Shown here piece after piece: positions 1-8,816 of a DNA stretch of 64,000 nt. The position numbers were made by a program, and so were the translations under genes. The notes under the pieces were generated by a model. It did not search any database, was not told where the DNA came from, and saw only the letters and a list, made by a program, of their open reading frames with translations. Numbering within the stretch: position 1 is the stretch's first letter; every line of letters starts with the position of its first letter. The DNA is from an uncultured Chitinophaga sp. (GTDB lineage Bacteria; Bacteroidota; Bacteroidia; Cytophagales; Cyclobacteriaceae), in assembly GCA_902168205.1 (NCBI GenBank), contig CABHOK010000012.1:62001-126000 (forward strand). Direction: 5' to 3'.

Positions 1-619
1 TATTGCCTTCACTTCGATTGCCGGTAATCAGCGTATTGGTAACAAACTCAAAATATATACCATCGCGGTGGCCGCGGACTTTGTTACTGTTAATGGTGAT
101 GTGATTACATTTCCAGAGGTGTATTCCATTACCGATCTGGTGTTCGGTTTTTACATCAGAATGGAGCTCGTTGTTCTCGATCCACACCTGCGATGAGTTT
201 GACAGATGTATGCCAAAGAATGTATTTTCCAGGCGATTGTTACGGATATATAAATGCTTAGAGTCGAGGACCTTGATGGCCGCCAGATCGTTTATGCTCG
301 CAACTCCTGTATTGATAAAGGCCAATCCCTGTATTGTTACATGGTGCGCATGAATGGTGAGTATCTCGAATTTATGATCACCGTCCAGCACAGGGTAATT
401 CTCTCCCAGGATAACCAATGATTTCTCCAGTACAATATTTCCCTCGCGATAGTTGCCCGGCTTGATTCGAATGGTATCGCCCGGCTGTGCAGATGCTATG
501 GCACGCTTTATACTTTTGTTTTTGCCTGAACGGTCCACTACGATGGTATGACCATAGCTGCCTAGTGTAATGAAACACCATGCCAAACTTATCAGGCTAT
601 ATCGTTGAATCAACATCAT
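1..619 (-). CDS. nosD: NosD, nitrous oxide reductase maturation protein (partial, 3' end outside window)
   Basis: My own translation of the minus strand from ATG 619 is open for 206 codons to the window edge. It begins with a signal peptide (ISLAWCFITLGSYGH), then IVVDRSG, AQPGDTIRIKPG and repeated short strands (LYIRNNRLENTFFGIHLSN, ITINSNKVRGHRDGIYF) typical of the right-handed parallel beta-helix of periplasmic NosD/CASH proteins. NosD works with an ABC transporter (NosF/NosY, presumably beyond the left edge) to mature the copper-sulfide CuZ centre of NosZ. It starts 9 nt after the stop of the NosL fusion, so the two are surely cotranscribed. A second ATG follows directly at 616. Confidence 0.93.
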   Translation of the reverse strand, partial: MMLIQRYSLISLAWCFITLGSYGHTIVVDRSGKNKSIKRAIASAQPGDTIRIKPGNYREGNIVLEKSLVILGENYPVLDGDHKFEILTIHAHHVTIQGLAFINTGVASINDLAAIKVLDSKHLYIRNNRLENTFFGIHLSNSSQVWIENNELHSDVKTEHQIGNGIHLWKCNHITINSNKVRGHRDGIYFEFVTNTLITGNRSEGN

Positions 620-628
620 CACGGCAGG

Positions 629-1645
629 TTATTTATACTCTTGTTGCAGTTCACTCCAATCCAGTATTTTACCATGCCATGCATCGTTAAAGGTTAGCAG
701 CGAAACCTCTGTCTCAAAGGCTGCTATATTGCTGGCCATCGGACTGCGAATTGCTTCCGACTTCACATATCGTGCGACCCTGGCATCGATCAGTGTTTCG
801 GGTTTTGAGAAGTCGATCACCAGAATTGTAGCCTGCTCCGGCACTTTCAATTCTTTACTGTGTAAAAAATTAAGCATGCAATTCACATCATCAAACTTGT
901 ATACTTTGCCTTTGTCGGTAATGATCTCAGCACCAAACCTGTTGTCCATTAAAGTCATTTTACAAGCGTGGCAAGCATCTTTACCATACTGAAGTGGTTG
1001 AGGTTCTATTGAGCAAGACGCCAATGTTATCATAGCGAACGCAGCGATCAATGGTGTCAGTACCTTGCCCGGCACTCGCGATGTATATAGTTCGTAAACG
1101 AGAACACCGATCACAACGATACCGATCACCAGGAAAACCCAGCCACCGGTATCCGGTCCCGAATACGCAGTAAAATTCAAAAGTTGTTTAGTTCCAATTA
1201 ACGGAGGCTGATACGACATACCGGGCACCACGATAGGTGCCGTGGGATCCAGGTTGTGTCCATAGTTATAGCCCCATATATAAAAGTCAATCAACGCGGC
1301 CACACCGCAGGCCACAATCAGAAATGTATATACCAGCAATAAAACCTTTCGATTAAAAACAGCAGTCAGTAAACCGGCTGCGATCACTGCACCAATAATA
1401 TATATCATATAGCCAAACTCGGGAAACATGCTTACTTCAATATGCTTCATGCCGATATAGTGGTTAAGGGCGCTGATGATTTTTACATCGCCCGTAATGT
1501 TATCCACCCATATCTTCATTTCAAGTCCCTCCGGATATTGCGGAGCCCACATCAGAATCTGCCACAGCGGAACATAGTATGCTGTGATCATCATGAGCGC
1601 AGACAACGCAATGACTATACGCGACAGGGGTTTCAATTTTTTCAT
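629..1645 (-). CDS. nosL: Four-TM membrane domain fused to NosL copper chaperone
   Basis: The 338-aa product has about four hydrophobic segments (roughly residues 8-28, 78-95, 101-125, 168-188) followed by a NosL domain with the copper-binding motif CHACKM (Cys225, Cys228, Met230). NosL delivers Cu(I) to apo-NosZ in the periplasm. NosL is normally a free lipoprotein. Here the hydrophobic stretch at 196-211 ends in LASC (Cys211), which looks exactly like a lipoprotein signal peptide embedded in the fusion. An internal GTG start (Val191) could in principle also yield free NosL. It lies 67 nt after nosZ and 9 nt before nosD. The NosL assignment is secure; the role of the N-terminal membrane domain is unknown. 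Confidence 0.9.
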   Translation of the reverse strand: MKKLKPLSRIVIALSALMMITAYYVPLWQILMWAPQYPEGLEMKIWVDNITGDVKIISALNHYIGMKHIEVSMFPEFGYMIYIIGAVIAAGLLTAVFNRKVLLLVYTFLIVACGVAALIDFYIWGYNYGHNLDPTAPIVVPGMSYQPPLIGTKQLLNFTAYSGPDTGGWVFLVIGIVVIGVLVYELYTSRVPGKVLTPLIAAFAMITLASCSIEPQPLQYGKDACHACKMTLMDNRFGAEIITDKGKVYKFDDVNCMLNFLHSKELKVPEQATILVIDFSKPETLIDARVARYVKSEAIRSPMASNIAAFETEVSLLTFNDAWHGKILDWSELQQEYK

Positions 1646-1712
1646 AAGCCTTTTGTTTAAATCAGGCCCTGTCCTATTACAGACAGGGCCTTCAACCTGT
1701 AACTATGAACTA

Positions 1713-3698
1713 CTACTGACCGGCACCACTTGTTTGATCGTCAGTTTTGCCGGTTGAGTATTTTAACGGAACGTTACTACCGGGCGCAGATACGCGGGCA
1801 TATCCCTGCATTTCCTGGTGAAGCGCAGAACAAAAGTCTGTGCAATAGTATGGAAACACACCCGTACGATCTGCTTTCCATTTCAGTGTTTGTGTCTCAC
1901 CAGGCATAATCAGTATCTCGGCATTGTTAGCACCTTTGATAGCAAAGCCATGTGGAACGTCCCAATCCTGCTCAAGGTTGGTTACGTGGAAGTATACATC
2001 ATCACCTTGTTTGATTCCTTCTATATTATCCGGAGTCAGGTGTGAACGTATGGCAGTCATATATACATGCACTTCATTTCCTTTACGTTCTACCTTTGTC
2101 TGGCCTTCGCCTTTTGCTACATAGGGGTGCTGATTGTCCTCCAGCCTATATATCTTGGTTGACTTCGGCATCAACATCTCAGCCGGTATAGCTTCTGCAT
2201 AATGCGGCTCTCCGGTGGTCGGAAAATCCAGGATGAGCTTCATCTTCTCACCGCTGATATCATATAACTGGGCCGATTGAGTAAGCTCAGGGCCTGTTGG
2301 CAGGTAACGATCTTTGGTAATTTTGTTATAGGCAATTACATATTTACCATGAGGTTTTTTCGTAGGACCACCGGGTACACACAAGTGTCCAATCGAGTAA
2401 TATGTAGGAACGCGATCCAATACTTTCAAATCTTTAAGATTCCATTTTACAATTTCAGAAGACACAAAAAATGACGTATACGCATTACCATTTGCATCAA
2501 ATTCTGTATGCAAAGGTCCCAGCCCCGGTTTGGTAACTTCACCGTAGAGAGCTGATTCATACTTGATAACGGGAAGACCTGCGAAGTCGCCTTCAAATTC
2601 TTTGTTAGCGATGGCCTTTTGTATTTTATCAAAAGAGAAAACCGGGATAAGAGCAGCCAGTTTTCCACTACCCACTATAAATTCACCGGATGGGTCAACA
2701 TCACAACCGTGTGGAGATTTAGGACATGGGATGAAGTAGATGATATCTTTCAGCTCGGCAGGATCAAGCTGCAATACTTCTTCCAGTATAGTAGACGTTG
2801 CCTGGTGTGTACTTTCGTTGTGTACGTTGTGGGCATAGCGCGCTTTTGTAGTTTTACCCTTGCCGGCCTGAATATACTCCTCTGCTTTTTTCCAGTTAAC
2901 AGCCATGATAAAATCTTTATCCTTCTGCGATGCATTTACTTCGAGTAATGTATAGGCTTGCTCGGTGTTATAGCACGAGAAGAAGAACCAACCGTGCGAT
3001 GGGCCTTTACCGGCACGTGCCAGATCAAAGTTTACTCCGGGCGTTACAAGTTGAAATGCAATCTTCATGTGACCGGATGTATCAACCTTTATGAAACTTA
3101 CCGTGCCTTTGAAATTCTCTTTGTAAGAACTGATCGGCACATCGGTATTGTCGCCTATCGGAATACTGAAGCGTGTGCTCGCCACTACATATTCTGTATT
3201 CTCAGTTATGTAGGGAGATGAGTGATTACCACCACTGTTCGGTAATTCCAGGATCTCAACAGTCTTGAAAGTTTTCAGATCAATACGGGCAACGCGTGGT
3301 GTGTTGTTACCATTGGCAAATGCCCAGCGCCCATCGTGTTCTCCATTCGTTGTGGACAACGATATATGGTGAAGATCATCCCATGGAACAAACCCATTGG
3401 ACGTGTTCAGCATCGGCTTGCTTTCTTCGCTATAGCCATAGCCATTCTCGGGAAAGGTAGAGAACACAGGAATAATTTTAAAGAGACGCCCTGATGGTAA
3501 TCCATATATACCGATTTGTCCGTTAAAACCTCCGGATACTATATTATAGAACTCATCGTATTTACCCGGAGCAACGTACGCTTTGGATGCGGCATCACCA
3601 GTTAACACTTTGTCAGGGCCTGCAGGCTTGCAACTATAGATCGTAAAGGCAGCACATACAACGGCCACACTATATGCCAGTTTAGTTATTGTATTCAT
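1713..3698 (-). CDS. nosZ: Nitrous oxide reductase, clade II (atypical) NosZ
   Basis: The 661-aa product reduces N2O to N2 in the periplasm, the last step of denitrification. It has a Sec-type rather than twin-arginine N-terminus (Cys23 could be lipidated), which is the hallmark of clade II NosZ. The seven-bladed propeller carries CuZ histidines such as DDLHH (His110, His111) and GEHDGRW (His121). The C-terminal cupredoxin domain has the CuA motif CTDFCSALHQEM (Cys619, Cys623, His627, Met630). All key ligands that can be checked by eye are present, so it should be functional. It is 35 nt downstream of a cytochrome c lipoprotein gene and is followed by nosL and nosD on the same strand. Confidence 0.97.
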   Translation of the reverse strand: MNTITKLAYSVAVVCAAFTIYSCKPAGPDKVLTGDAASKAYVAPGKYDEFYNIVSGGFNGQIGIYGLPSGRLFKIIPVFSTFPENGYGYSEESKPMLNTSNGFVPWDDLHHISLSTTNGEHDGRWAFANGNNTPRVARIDLKTFKTVEILELPNSGGNHSSPYITENTEYVVASTRFSIPIGDNTDVPISSYKENFKGTVSFIKVDTSGHMKIAFQLVTPGVNFDLARAGKGPSHGWFFFSCYNTEQAYTLLEVNASQKDKDFIMAVNWKKAEEYIQAGKGKTTKARYAHNVHNESTHQATSTILEEVLQLDPAELKDIIYFIPCPKSPHGCDVDPSGEFIVGSGKLAALIPVFSFDKIQKAIANKEFEGDFAGLPVIKYESALYGEVTKPGLGPLHTEFDANGNAYTSFFVSSEIVKWNLKDLKVLDRVPTYYSIGHLCVPGGPTKKPHGKYVIAYNKITKDRYLPTGPELTQSAQLYDISGEKMKLILDFPTTGEPHYAEAIPAEMLMPKSTKIYRLEDNQHPYVAKGEGQTKVERKGNEVHVYMTAIRSHLTPDNIEGIKQGDDVYFHVTNLEQDWDVPHGFAIKGANNAEILIMPGETQTLKWKADRTGVFPYYCTDFCSALHQEMQGYARVSAPGSNVPLKYSTGKTDDQTSGAGQ

Positions 3699-3733
3699 GT
3701 ATATTTAAATTAGTAGTTAGATGTATCGCTATA

Positions 3734-4225
3734 TTATTTCTGGCCATCATTCTGGCGCATGAACTCGAGCACATCGCGTGCATCACCAACGCTTACATTC
3801 TGGTTCGGCATACGAGTAAGACAGAGCTCAAGAAGTTTTTGCGCTTCGGCATCCTTATCGAGCATCACATCAACATTGGTAATCATGTTCATGATCCATT
3901 CGGGTTTTCTACGTTTGGTTACGTCTTTCCATCCCGGACCTACCACGCGCTGATCATCGATGCGATGACATGCCTGACATTTCATTTCATAGATTGCTTT
4001 ACCCCGGCCGATACGCTCCTGCTCGAGCGGTGTGTTGAGTGTAACTTCCGTTACCTGTCCAATACCTTTACCGTCATTTACATTTGCAGCAACGGCATTA
4101 GCTCCTTCATTACTGTGAATGTTCTCGTAACTATCCGAATCTTCATTCTCCGATGTCCTGGGTTTGTCGGGCCCACAGGCCACGAATATGGCGCCTATAA
4201 GCATGATTAAAAACAGCTTTTTCAT
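3734..4225 (-). CDS. c-type cytochrome lipoprotein of the nos operon
   Basis: The 163-aa protein has a lipoprotein signal (IFVAC, Cys17), a Ser/Glu/Asp/Asn-rich linker of about 50 residues, and one class I cytochrome c domain with heme motif CQACH (Cys83, Cys86, His87) and the probable sixth ligand Met139 in LTRMPNQ. It is the first gene of the operon, immediately before nosZ, as is common in clade II nos clusters. It probably passes electrons from the membrane chain to the CuA site of NosZ. The electron-donor role is inferred from position; the cytochrome identity is seen directly. Confidence 0.92.
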   Translation of the reverse strand: MKKLFLIMLIGAIFVACGPDKPRTSENEDSDSYENIHSNEGANAVAANVNDGKGIGQVTEVTLNTPLEQERIGRGKAIYEMKCQACHRIDDQRVVGPGWKDVTKRRKPEWIMNMITNVDVMLDKDAEAQKLLELCLTRMPNQNVSVGDARDVLEFMRQNDGQK

Positions 4226-4274
4226 AGTGTTACAGTTTGATTGTTTAGTGAGTTTTGTCGTCCTGTATCAGGTG

Positions 4275-4282
4275 CTAATGTA
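4275..4282 (-). promoter_or_regulatory. Putative -7 element of the nos operon promoter
   Basis: On the minus strand this reads TACATTAG, seven of eight matches to the Bacteroidota -7 consensus TAnnTTTG. The inferred start site near 4271 lies about 45 nt before the cytochrome ATG and puts the Crp/Fnr-type dyad centred at 4312.5 at about -41.5, the classical class II activator position. Inference from spacing only. Confidence 0.5.
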
Positions 4283-4303
4283 GATGACACTTGTATTCGT
4301 CCT

Positions 4304-4321
4304 TTATGATCGAAATCATAA
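4304..4321. promoter_or_regulatory. Crp/Fnr-family operator upstream of the nos operon
   Basis: A perfect inverted repeat TTATGAT-N4-ATCATAA, containing the FNR-type core TGAT-N4-ATCA, lies 79-96 nt upstream of the cytochrome start codon. Similar cores occur at 6860-6873 and 33080-33093, the latter in front of the window's own Crp/Fnr gene. Confidence 0.75.
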
Positions 4322-4520
4322 GGGACAAGTATTTTTTATCATCTGTATAACTTTATACTTTCAGTAGTATAGTAGAGAAAGCGATAAGACAGTAAGCGTA
4401 ATTGCAACAGAATCTATTGAATGAAATAGAGTAACAGGTGATATGCCTTGGCGACTCTATATATGGCCGGAAACGGTTTTGTCTGGCAAACTTTTAAATT
4501 TCAAAAAACTTACGATTGAT

Positions 4521-5726
4521 TTAAACGGACCTTTTCAAAGTCGTCCAGTATAGCATCGTAAAACCTACGGCTAACAGAGTGGAGAAGACAAAAATATAGT
4601 AGCGTGAAGGGTAAAGGAGTAACGTCTGTAGCTCAGTCCACCAGGGCGTTGCTATGAGTACGATTTCCATTCCCGCAAATGCGATCACGCAATAGATCAT
4701 CACATACATATCGTACTTTATGTTTAGCCGGTTATTCTCTCTATACCACACGAACAAAAACAGTGTGATGACTCCAACCAACATAAGATGTAAATATGCA
4801 ATGACTACAGGGCGCAGCTGATACGCCATGGCAGCAATCTCCGGAAAAGCAGAAATGCACTGCAAGAGTAATTTTATACCAAAGCAAAATAATACAATTC
4901 CCAACACCAACCGGGATGCACGTGCAAGCGAAGCATACCACACGCTATAGGATGATCGAAGTACTTTAAAAAACAAGACAATCGCATATACCTGTATGCA
5001 GGCCGCTACACCTGCTATGAGATTAAATACTATATCCAGTTGTACCCAGAGGATGCTCAGGAAATAAGCCGGTACACATGCAATAGCCATTAATCGTCCT
5101 GCCCCTATAATGCCCGCTTTGTTGATTGCTACCTGGCGCGATTCTAAAAGTTTAAAGAAGAGACTAAAGATTCCAAACGTAAAGAAGCCGTTGTATTGAA
5201 AATGAAGATAATAATATATAGAGAAGTAATACCAGTCACGATAGGCCGGACCTAACCTCATAATATACCCGAGCAAAAATGGTCCGACAGCTGACAGCAT
5301 GAAAAAGATCAGGGCAATACGAGCGAACCAATAGGATACTGTGTTTTTCACCTGGCATTTCCTAAAAAACAAAATAGCGAACAGTATCATACACACCGTA
5401 TGCAAGGAAGAAAACATTATGGAGTACAAACCATAACCCTGCAATGGAAAGGCAACGAGCATTCCTCCTATCAATACCTGCAGCACTGTAAATAACCTAA
5501 TGAATACCCGATGTTGATTCGCCTCGATATGATTATATATAAACGCCAGGTAAAGAACATTACAAACCCATCCCAGAAACATAACGTGCGAGTGCGTATG
5601 TAAAATATAGGTATAGTTAACACCTCGAACCGGTGACAGTATATACCATCGCAAAAACACCCCTAGCCAGGAAGCGATGACTAAAAACAGCAATGGAATA
5701 TTAAACAGTCTTAGCATGCTGGTCAC
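4521..5726 (-). CDS. Polytopic membrane protein, heme-copper-oxidase/NnrS-like
   Basis: The 401-aa protein is almost entirely hydrophobic, with about ten to twelve membrane segments. A histidine-rich segment HTHSHVMFLGW (His43, His45, His47) near the end of the first helix pair resembles the heme-ligand helices of heme-copper oxidase subunit I and of NnrS-type proteins. The last residues of the preceding gene overlap its first 26 nt, so the two are translationally coupled. Proteins of this kind recur beside nos/denitrification genes in Bacteroidota. No enzymatic function can be assigned; a heme- or copper-binding role in the N-oxide response is an inference. Confidence 0.6.
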   Translation of the reverse strand: MTSMLRLFNIPLLFLVIASWLGVFLRWYILSPVRGVNYTYILHTHSHVMFLGWVCNVLYLAFIYNHIEANQHRVFIRLFTVLQVLIGGMLVAFPLQGYGLYSIMFSSLHTVCMILFAILFFRKCQVKNTVSYWFARIALIFFMLSAVGPFLLGYIMRLGPAYRDWYYFSIYYYLHFQYNGFFTFGIFSLFFKLLESRQVAINKAGIIGAGRLMAIACVPAYFLSILWVQLDIVFNLIAGVAACIQVYAIVLFFKVLRSSYSVWYASLARASRLVLGIVLFCFGIKLLLQCISAFPEIAAMAYQLRPVVIAYLHLMLVGVITLFLFVWYRENNRLNIKYDMYVMIYCVIAFAGMEIVLIATPWWTELQTLLLYPSRYYIFVFSTLLAVGFTMLYWTTLKRSV

Positions 5727-6762
5727 TTCGTGCCGTTAAAATAGCCATTGAAATAAAATATCCAGCAATAGAAACTGCCGTAACGCATCCGGTTGCCCTG
5801 CGCCATTCAAAATACAGACAAGCGTCAGCTATACAACGCAACAACCAGGAGGCGTGCAGAAGAAAAAGCCAGAGGTATAGTATACGGTGAAACGGTTTGG
5901 CGACAATCCCTAACACACCTGGCAAAATGATAGGGCCATGCGCAAAGATCATCGAGAATACAAAGCCGATAAAAAAAGTATGCACTACAGCATCGTATCC
6001 CATCGTCTTCGAAACAAAAGTAATCAGGAACAATCCGCTTAGTAACAACGCTACATAACCACCGGTGAGCGCTACCGCTACGTATTGTGGTAATCCCTCT
6101 TTCTTCAGGGTAATCGCTATCAGATCGAACCGTAAGAGCCAAACGGCTATACCCATCAGCGCAACAGCGCACAGTATATTTCCATAAGAATGGAATGAGA
6201 GTATAATGCCAAGCGGAAATAAAAACAGCCATACCGAAAATATGATTTTCTGTTTTTTATTTACCGGGAGAAACTTCATCAGTTCAAGTCGCTCGGCACT
6301 GATTATAAAAAGAACAAATGCGGCCCACCAGGGAAATGCTGCCGGGTAAAATCGTTGAGACGCCAATACTATATTTCCTGTCAGCCAACCTATACTCCCT
6401 GCGAACATGAGCAGGTAAATAAAATCTCTTTGCGTCACCAGGTAATACGCGAATACCAGGCAAAGCGCTGCACTGGCAGTAACGAGCATGGCGTAAGCAA
6501 CAACGTCTTTTTGTAAAAGAAAGAACACAACACTGACACCACTCAACAGTGGTATGCTATACAACATCTTCTTTTTTAGCGGAATGATTTTCTCTAATGA
6601 GATCAAGGTTCCTAAAAAACCACCGGCCATGATAGCGCCATGATGTACGATCGATGGTAGTGCATACATAGTCCACCCTATCCTGTTCAGTCCTGCCCAC
6701 AAGCCAACCAACAAACTCAGCATGGCTAAAAATAGAAATGGCAGTCGTAACAGGCTTCTCAT
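5701..6762 (-). CDS. Polytopic membrane protein, NnrS-like
   Basis: The 353-aa protein has roughly ten membrane helices. Two conserved-looking His motifs stand out: HHGAIMAGGFLGTLISLEK (His40/His41) and GFVFSMIFAHGPIILPGVLG in the C-terminal third. Both resemble signatures of NnrS-like proteins that accompany nitric and nitrous oxide metabolism. It is the first gene of a two-gene unit with the 4521-5726 protein (26-nt overlap) and is preceded by a CTGAT-N4-ATCAG dyad. Function is unproven; alternatives are a metal transporter or a heme-storage protein. Confidence 0.6.
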   Translation of the reverse strand: MRSLLRLPFLFLAMLSLLVGLWAGLNRIGWTMYALPSIVHHGAIMAGGFLGTLISLEKIIPLKKKMLYSIPLLSGVSVVFFLLQKDVVAYAMLVTASAALCLVFAYYLVTQRDFIYLLMFAGSIGWLTGNIVLASQRFYPAAFPWWAAFVLFIISAERLELMKFLPVNKKQKIIFSVWLFLFPLGIILSFHSYGNILCAVALMGIAVWLLRFDLIAITLKKEGLPQYVAVALTGGYVALLLSGLFLITFVSKTMGYDAVVHTFFIGFVFSMIFAHGPIILPGVLGIVAKPFHRILYLWLFLLHASWLLRCIADACLYFEWRRATGCVTAVSIAGYFISMAILTARSDQHAKTV

Positions 6763-7479
6763 ATTTTAATATCAGGTATACAAATATTGTAGGGCACTCT
6801 TCGCTGGCGAAACTATGTCATACGCTGACTGAAATTTTTGATAAATATTAGGAGGCTTACTGATTTTTATCAGGAAGGATGCTTTATGTACTTATTTCTC
6901 ATTGCGCCAGTTCCGGATTAGCCTTTAAGAAACCAACGAACTGTTGAACGTTGTCAAAGACCTTTGCACACGTTCCCTACTATCGTACCAATACAATTGA
7001 ATGTCGTCTTTGAAAAAGTGAAAAAAAAGACAACATCTTAAACGAACTCTGGCTTCCCATGCCGGAAGATGTATCGTTTCTTACTCAAATAAAAATCTTT
7101 ACTTAGTGATTAGCCAGGAAAAAGCTAACACACAGTCCAGTTTAATTACAATCTGAACCTAACGCATCCCCAATACTTTGCTTTTAGCTTCCACTTTATC
7201 CCCCAGCAGTGGTATATACTCTTATAATTTTGACTTAATATAAATTACTGAGATAAAATCTGAAGTTTTACAACAGCAATACGCTAACTCACCTTAAAAA
7301 AGGTATAGGTATACCTCAGCATTACTATATACCAAGCTACACGGCAATCCACATACAGTTCTCCATCATCGATCACGAACAAAGATCAGTCAGCCCGATT
7401 TATACAGTATAGTATATATTAAAAAAATGTATGTTATTGCCTCCCAACAGATATATATTATACTTTAAACCAACATCTT
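6763..7479. other. Intergenic region, 717 bp, divergent promoters
   Basis: No convincing gene. It separates the minus-strand NnrS-like unit from the plus-strand lipoprotein gene. It holds the Crp/Fnr-type dyad at 6860-6873, a possible -7 element (TAGTTTCG on the minus strand, 6808-6815) whose start site would sit about 62 bp from that dyad, and AT-rich sequence with many TATA words between 7200 and 7470 that presumably includes the promoter of the gene at 7480. Confidence 0.5.
6860..6873. promoter_or_regulatory. Crp/Fnr-family operator upstream of the NnrS-like pair
   Basis: A perfect dyad CTGAT-TTTT-ATCAG, differing from the FNR consensus TTGAT-N4-ATCAA only in the outermost base pair, is centred 104 nt upstream of the start codon at 6762. 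It shares the TGAT-N4-ATCA core with the sites at 4304-4321 and 33080-33093. Confidence 0.7.
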
Positions 7480-8151
7480 GTGATTACACGCTTTACCCGA
7501 CTGATTACTATTGGAATAATCGCCATGGCAGCCTGCACCGACCAGGAAATGAATGTCAAGGAGAATGAATCCAGCAAAGTGAACACTGACGTTGCCAATG
7601 CCAGAACCGCTACGCCTGACTACAATCCTTTCAATAAGACAACAGGTGCTCCTATTGAAGAGAACAAGGCGCAGCAATGGATCGACAATTATAAAACAGC
7701 AAACCCGGGATGCGAGCGGAATTACCTGATCAAGTCGGGCACCATAAAAACCATTATCCAAAATAAGAAGTCCGTTGGAATCAGTCTCTTTTATGGCGTT
7801 GATTCGTACAGAAAAATCCATATTCTCCCTATAGGTATCGATGAAAAAGGGAAACAGATACAAAGCAAATATATAAGTACACAGCGCGGAGATATACCCT
7901 GGAAAACGGCCCAACAGTGGATCTCAAATTATACCGGCACTACCAGGTCTCATTTTTTCGGACTGAATACATTTTCACGCCTGTGGGAAAATGGCGTTAC
8001 TGACATCTCCATTTCTTTTGCAAGAGACGACAACAACAACGCGCAACTTTTGCTGAGTTCAAAGACTGCTGCAGGTGCAAATGGAAAGGTAGCAGCCAAG
8101 AAAGATTATGAAGATGCATCAGCAGCCTGTCCACCGGCTTGTCCGAAGTAA
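7480..8151 (+). CDS. Lipoprotein of unknown function
   Basis: The 223-aa product starts at GTG 7480. It has a lipoprotein signal with lipobox MAAC, an Asn/Lys-rich linker, and two similar segments each carrying AQQWI-x-NY (KAQQWIDNY and TAQQWISNY) about 80 residues apart, suggesting an internal duplication. The C-terminus ends in ACPPACPK, a small Cys/Pro motif. I do not recognise a family. Its stop codon overlaps the start of the next gene (TAATG), so it is cotranslated with a polytopic membrane protein. The two may form a surface/membrane unit; this is inference. Confidence 0.75.
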   Translation: MITRFTRLITIGIIAMAACTDQEMNVKENESSKVNTDVANARTATPDYNPFNKTTGAPIEENKAQQWIDNYKTANPGCERNYLIKSGTIKTIIQNKKSVGISLFYGVDSYRKIHILPIGIDEKGKQIQSKYISTQRGDIPWKTAQQWISNYTGTTRSHFFGLNTFSRLWENGVTDISISFARDDNNNAQLLLSSKTAAGANGKVAAKKDYEDASAACPPACPK

Positions 8152-8810
8152 TGAACGACATGGTACTCCTTATTTTCAAGGTACTACTATATATATCTTA
8201 CTTCTCTATAGTTGTGCCTATTTATTGCCTTTTAAAAAAGAGGCATGTTTTGAAGTTACGACAATACCAACTCCTCGGTGTTTTGTTTTTGACTAGCGCT
8301 ATTGCTGACATGGTGGGATACATTCTGATCAAGAATAGTATATCCAACCACGCAGTAAACAACATTTATTACCTGGTTAGCTTTACCGTATTAAGCTTGC
8401 TGTATTCGCGCCTCCTACCTGATGTGAGGCAGGCTATATATTCATTTGTGGGCGTTGCCTGTTGTGTATTTATCTGGGACACCTTTTGTATACAGAGCAT
8501 CACCGGTGTACAGAGTTATGTGATAACGTTCTGTGCTGTTTTGTCCATCGGGTACGCCATCATTTATTACGACCATTTACTAAACAAAAGGCCTGCACTT
8601 TATATTATGCATTATCCTTTCTTCTGGATAAACAGTGCCGTTATGTATTATTTTGGTCTCAACCTGTTTCTTTTTGCTTTCAGCAATTACATTTTTGAGA
8701 ACTTAAAAGATGAAGAAATAATAGCCGTCTGGAGCTTTCACAACGTGAATAACATCGTTAAAAATATTCTCTTTGCAACAGGCTTATCGTTCATCGAAAG
8801 TAAACGCTGA
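8151..8810 (+). CDS. Six- to seven-TM membrane protein of unknown function
   Basis: An upstream in-frame ATG exists at 8139, but the ATG at 8151 overlapping the previous stop as TAATG is the natural start and gives 219 aa. The product is hydrophobic with about six or seven helices and a C-terminal cytosolic tail (EEIIAVWSFHNVNNIVKNILFATGLSF) of a type seen in small Bacteroidota membrane proteins often encoded near sensor kinases. No catalytic residues are evident. It is coupled to the lipoprotein encoded immediately upstream and ends 6 nt before the convergent pirin gene. Confidence 0.7.
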   Translation: MNDMVLLIFKVLLYISYFSIVVPIYCLLKKRHVLKLRQYQLLGVLFLTSAIADMVGYILIKNSISNHAVNNIYYLVSFTVLSLLYSRLLPDVRQAIYSFVGVACCVFIWDTFCIQSITGVQSYVITFCAVLSIGYAIIYYDHLLNKRPALYIMHYPFFWINSAVMYYFGLNLFLFAFSNYIFENLKDEEIIAVWSFHNVNNIVKNILFATGLSFIESKR

Positions 8811-8816
8811 TATATA

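Noticed and set aside
6899-6976. Minus-strand stretch reading VFDNVQQFVGFLKANPELAQ then stop, like a protein C-terminus
   Set aside because: Only 25 open codons preceded by two stops, with no matching upstream sequence in any frame. Chance cannot be excluded.
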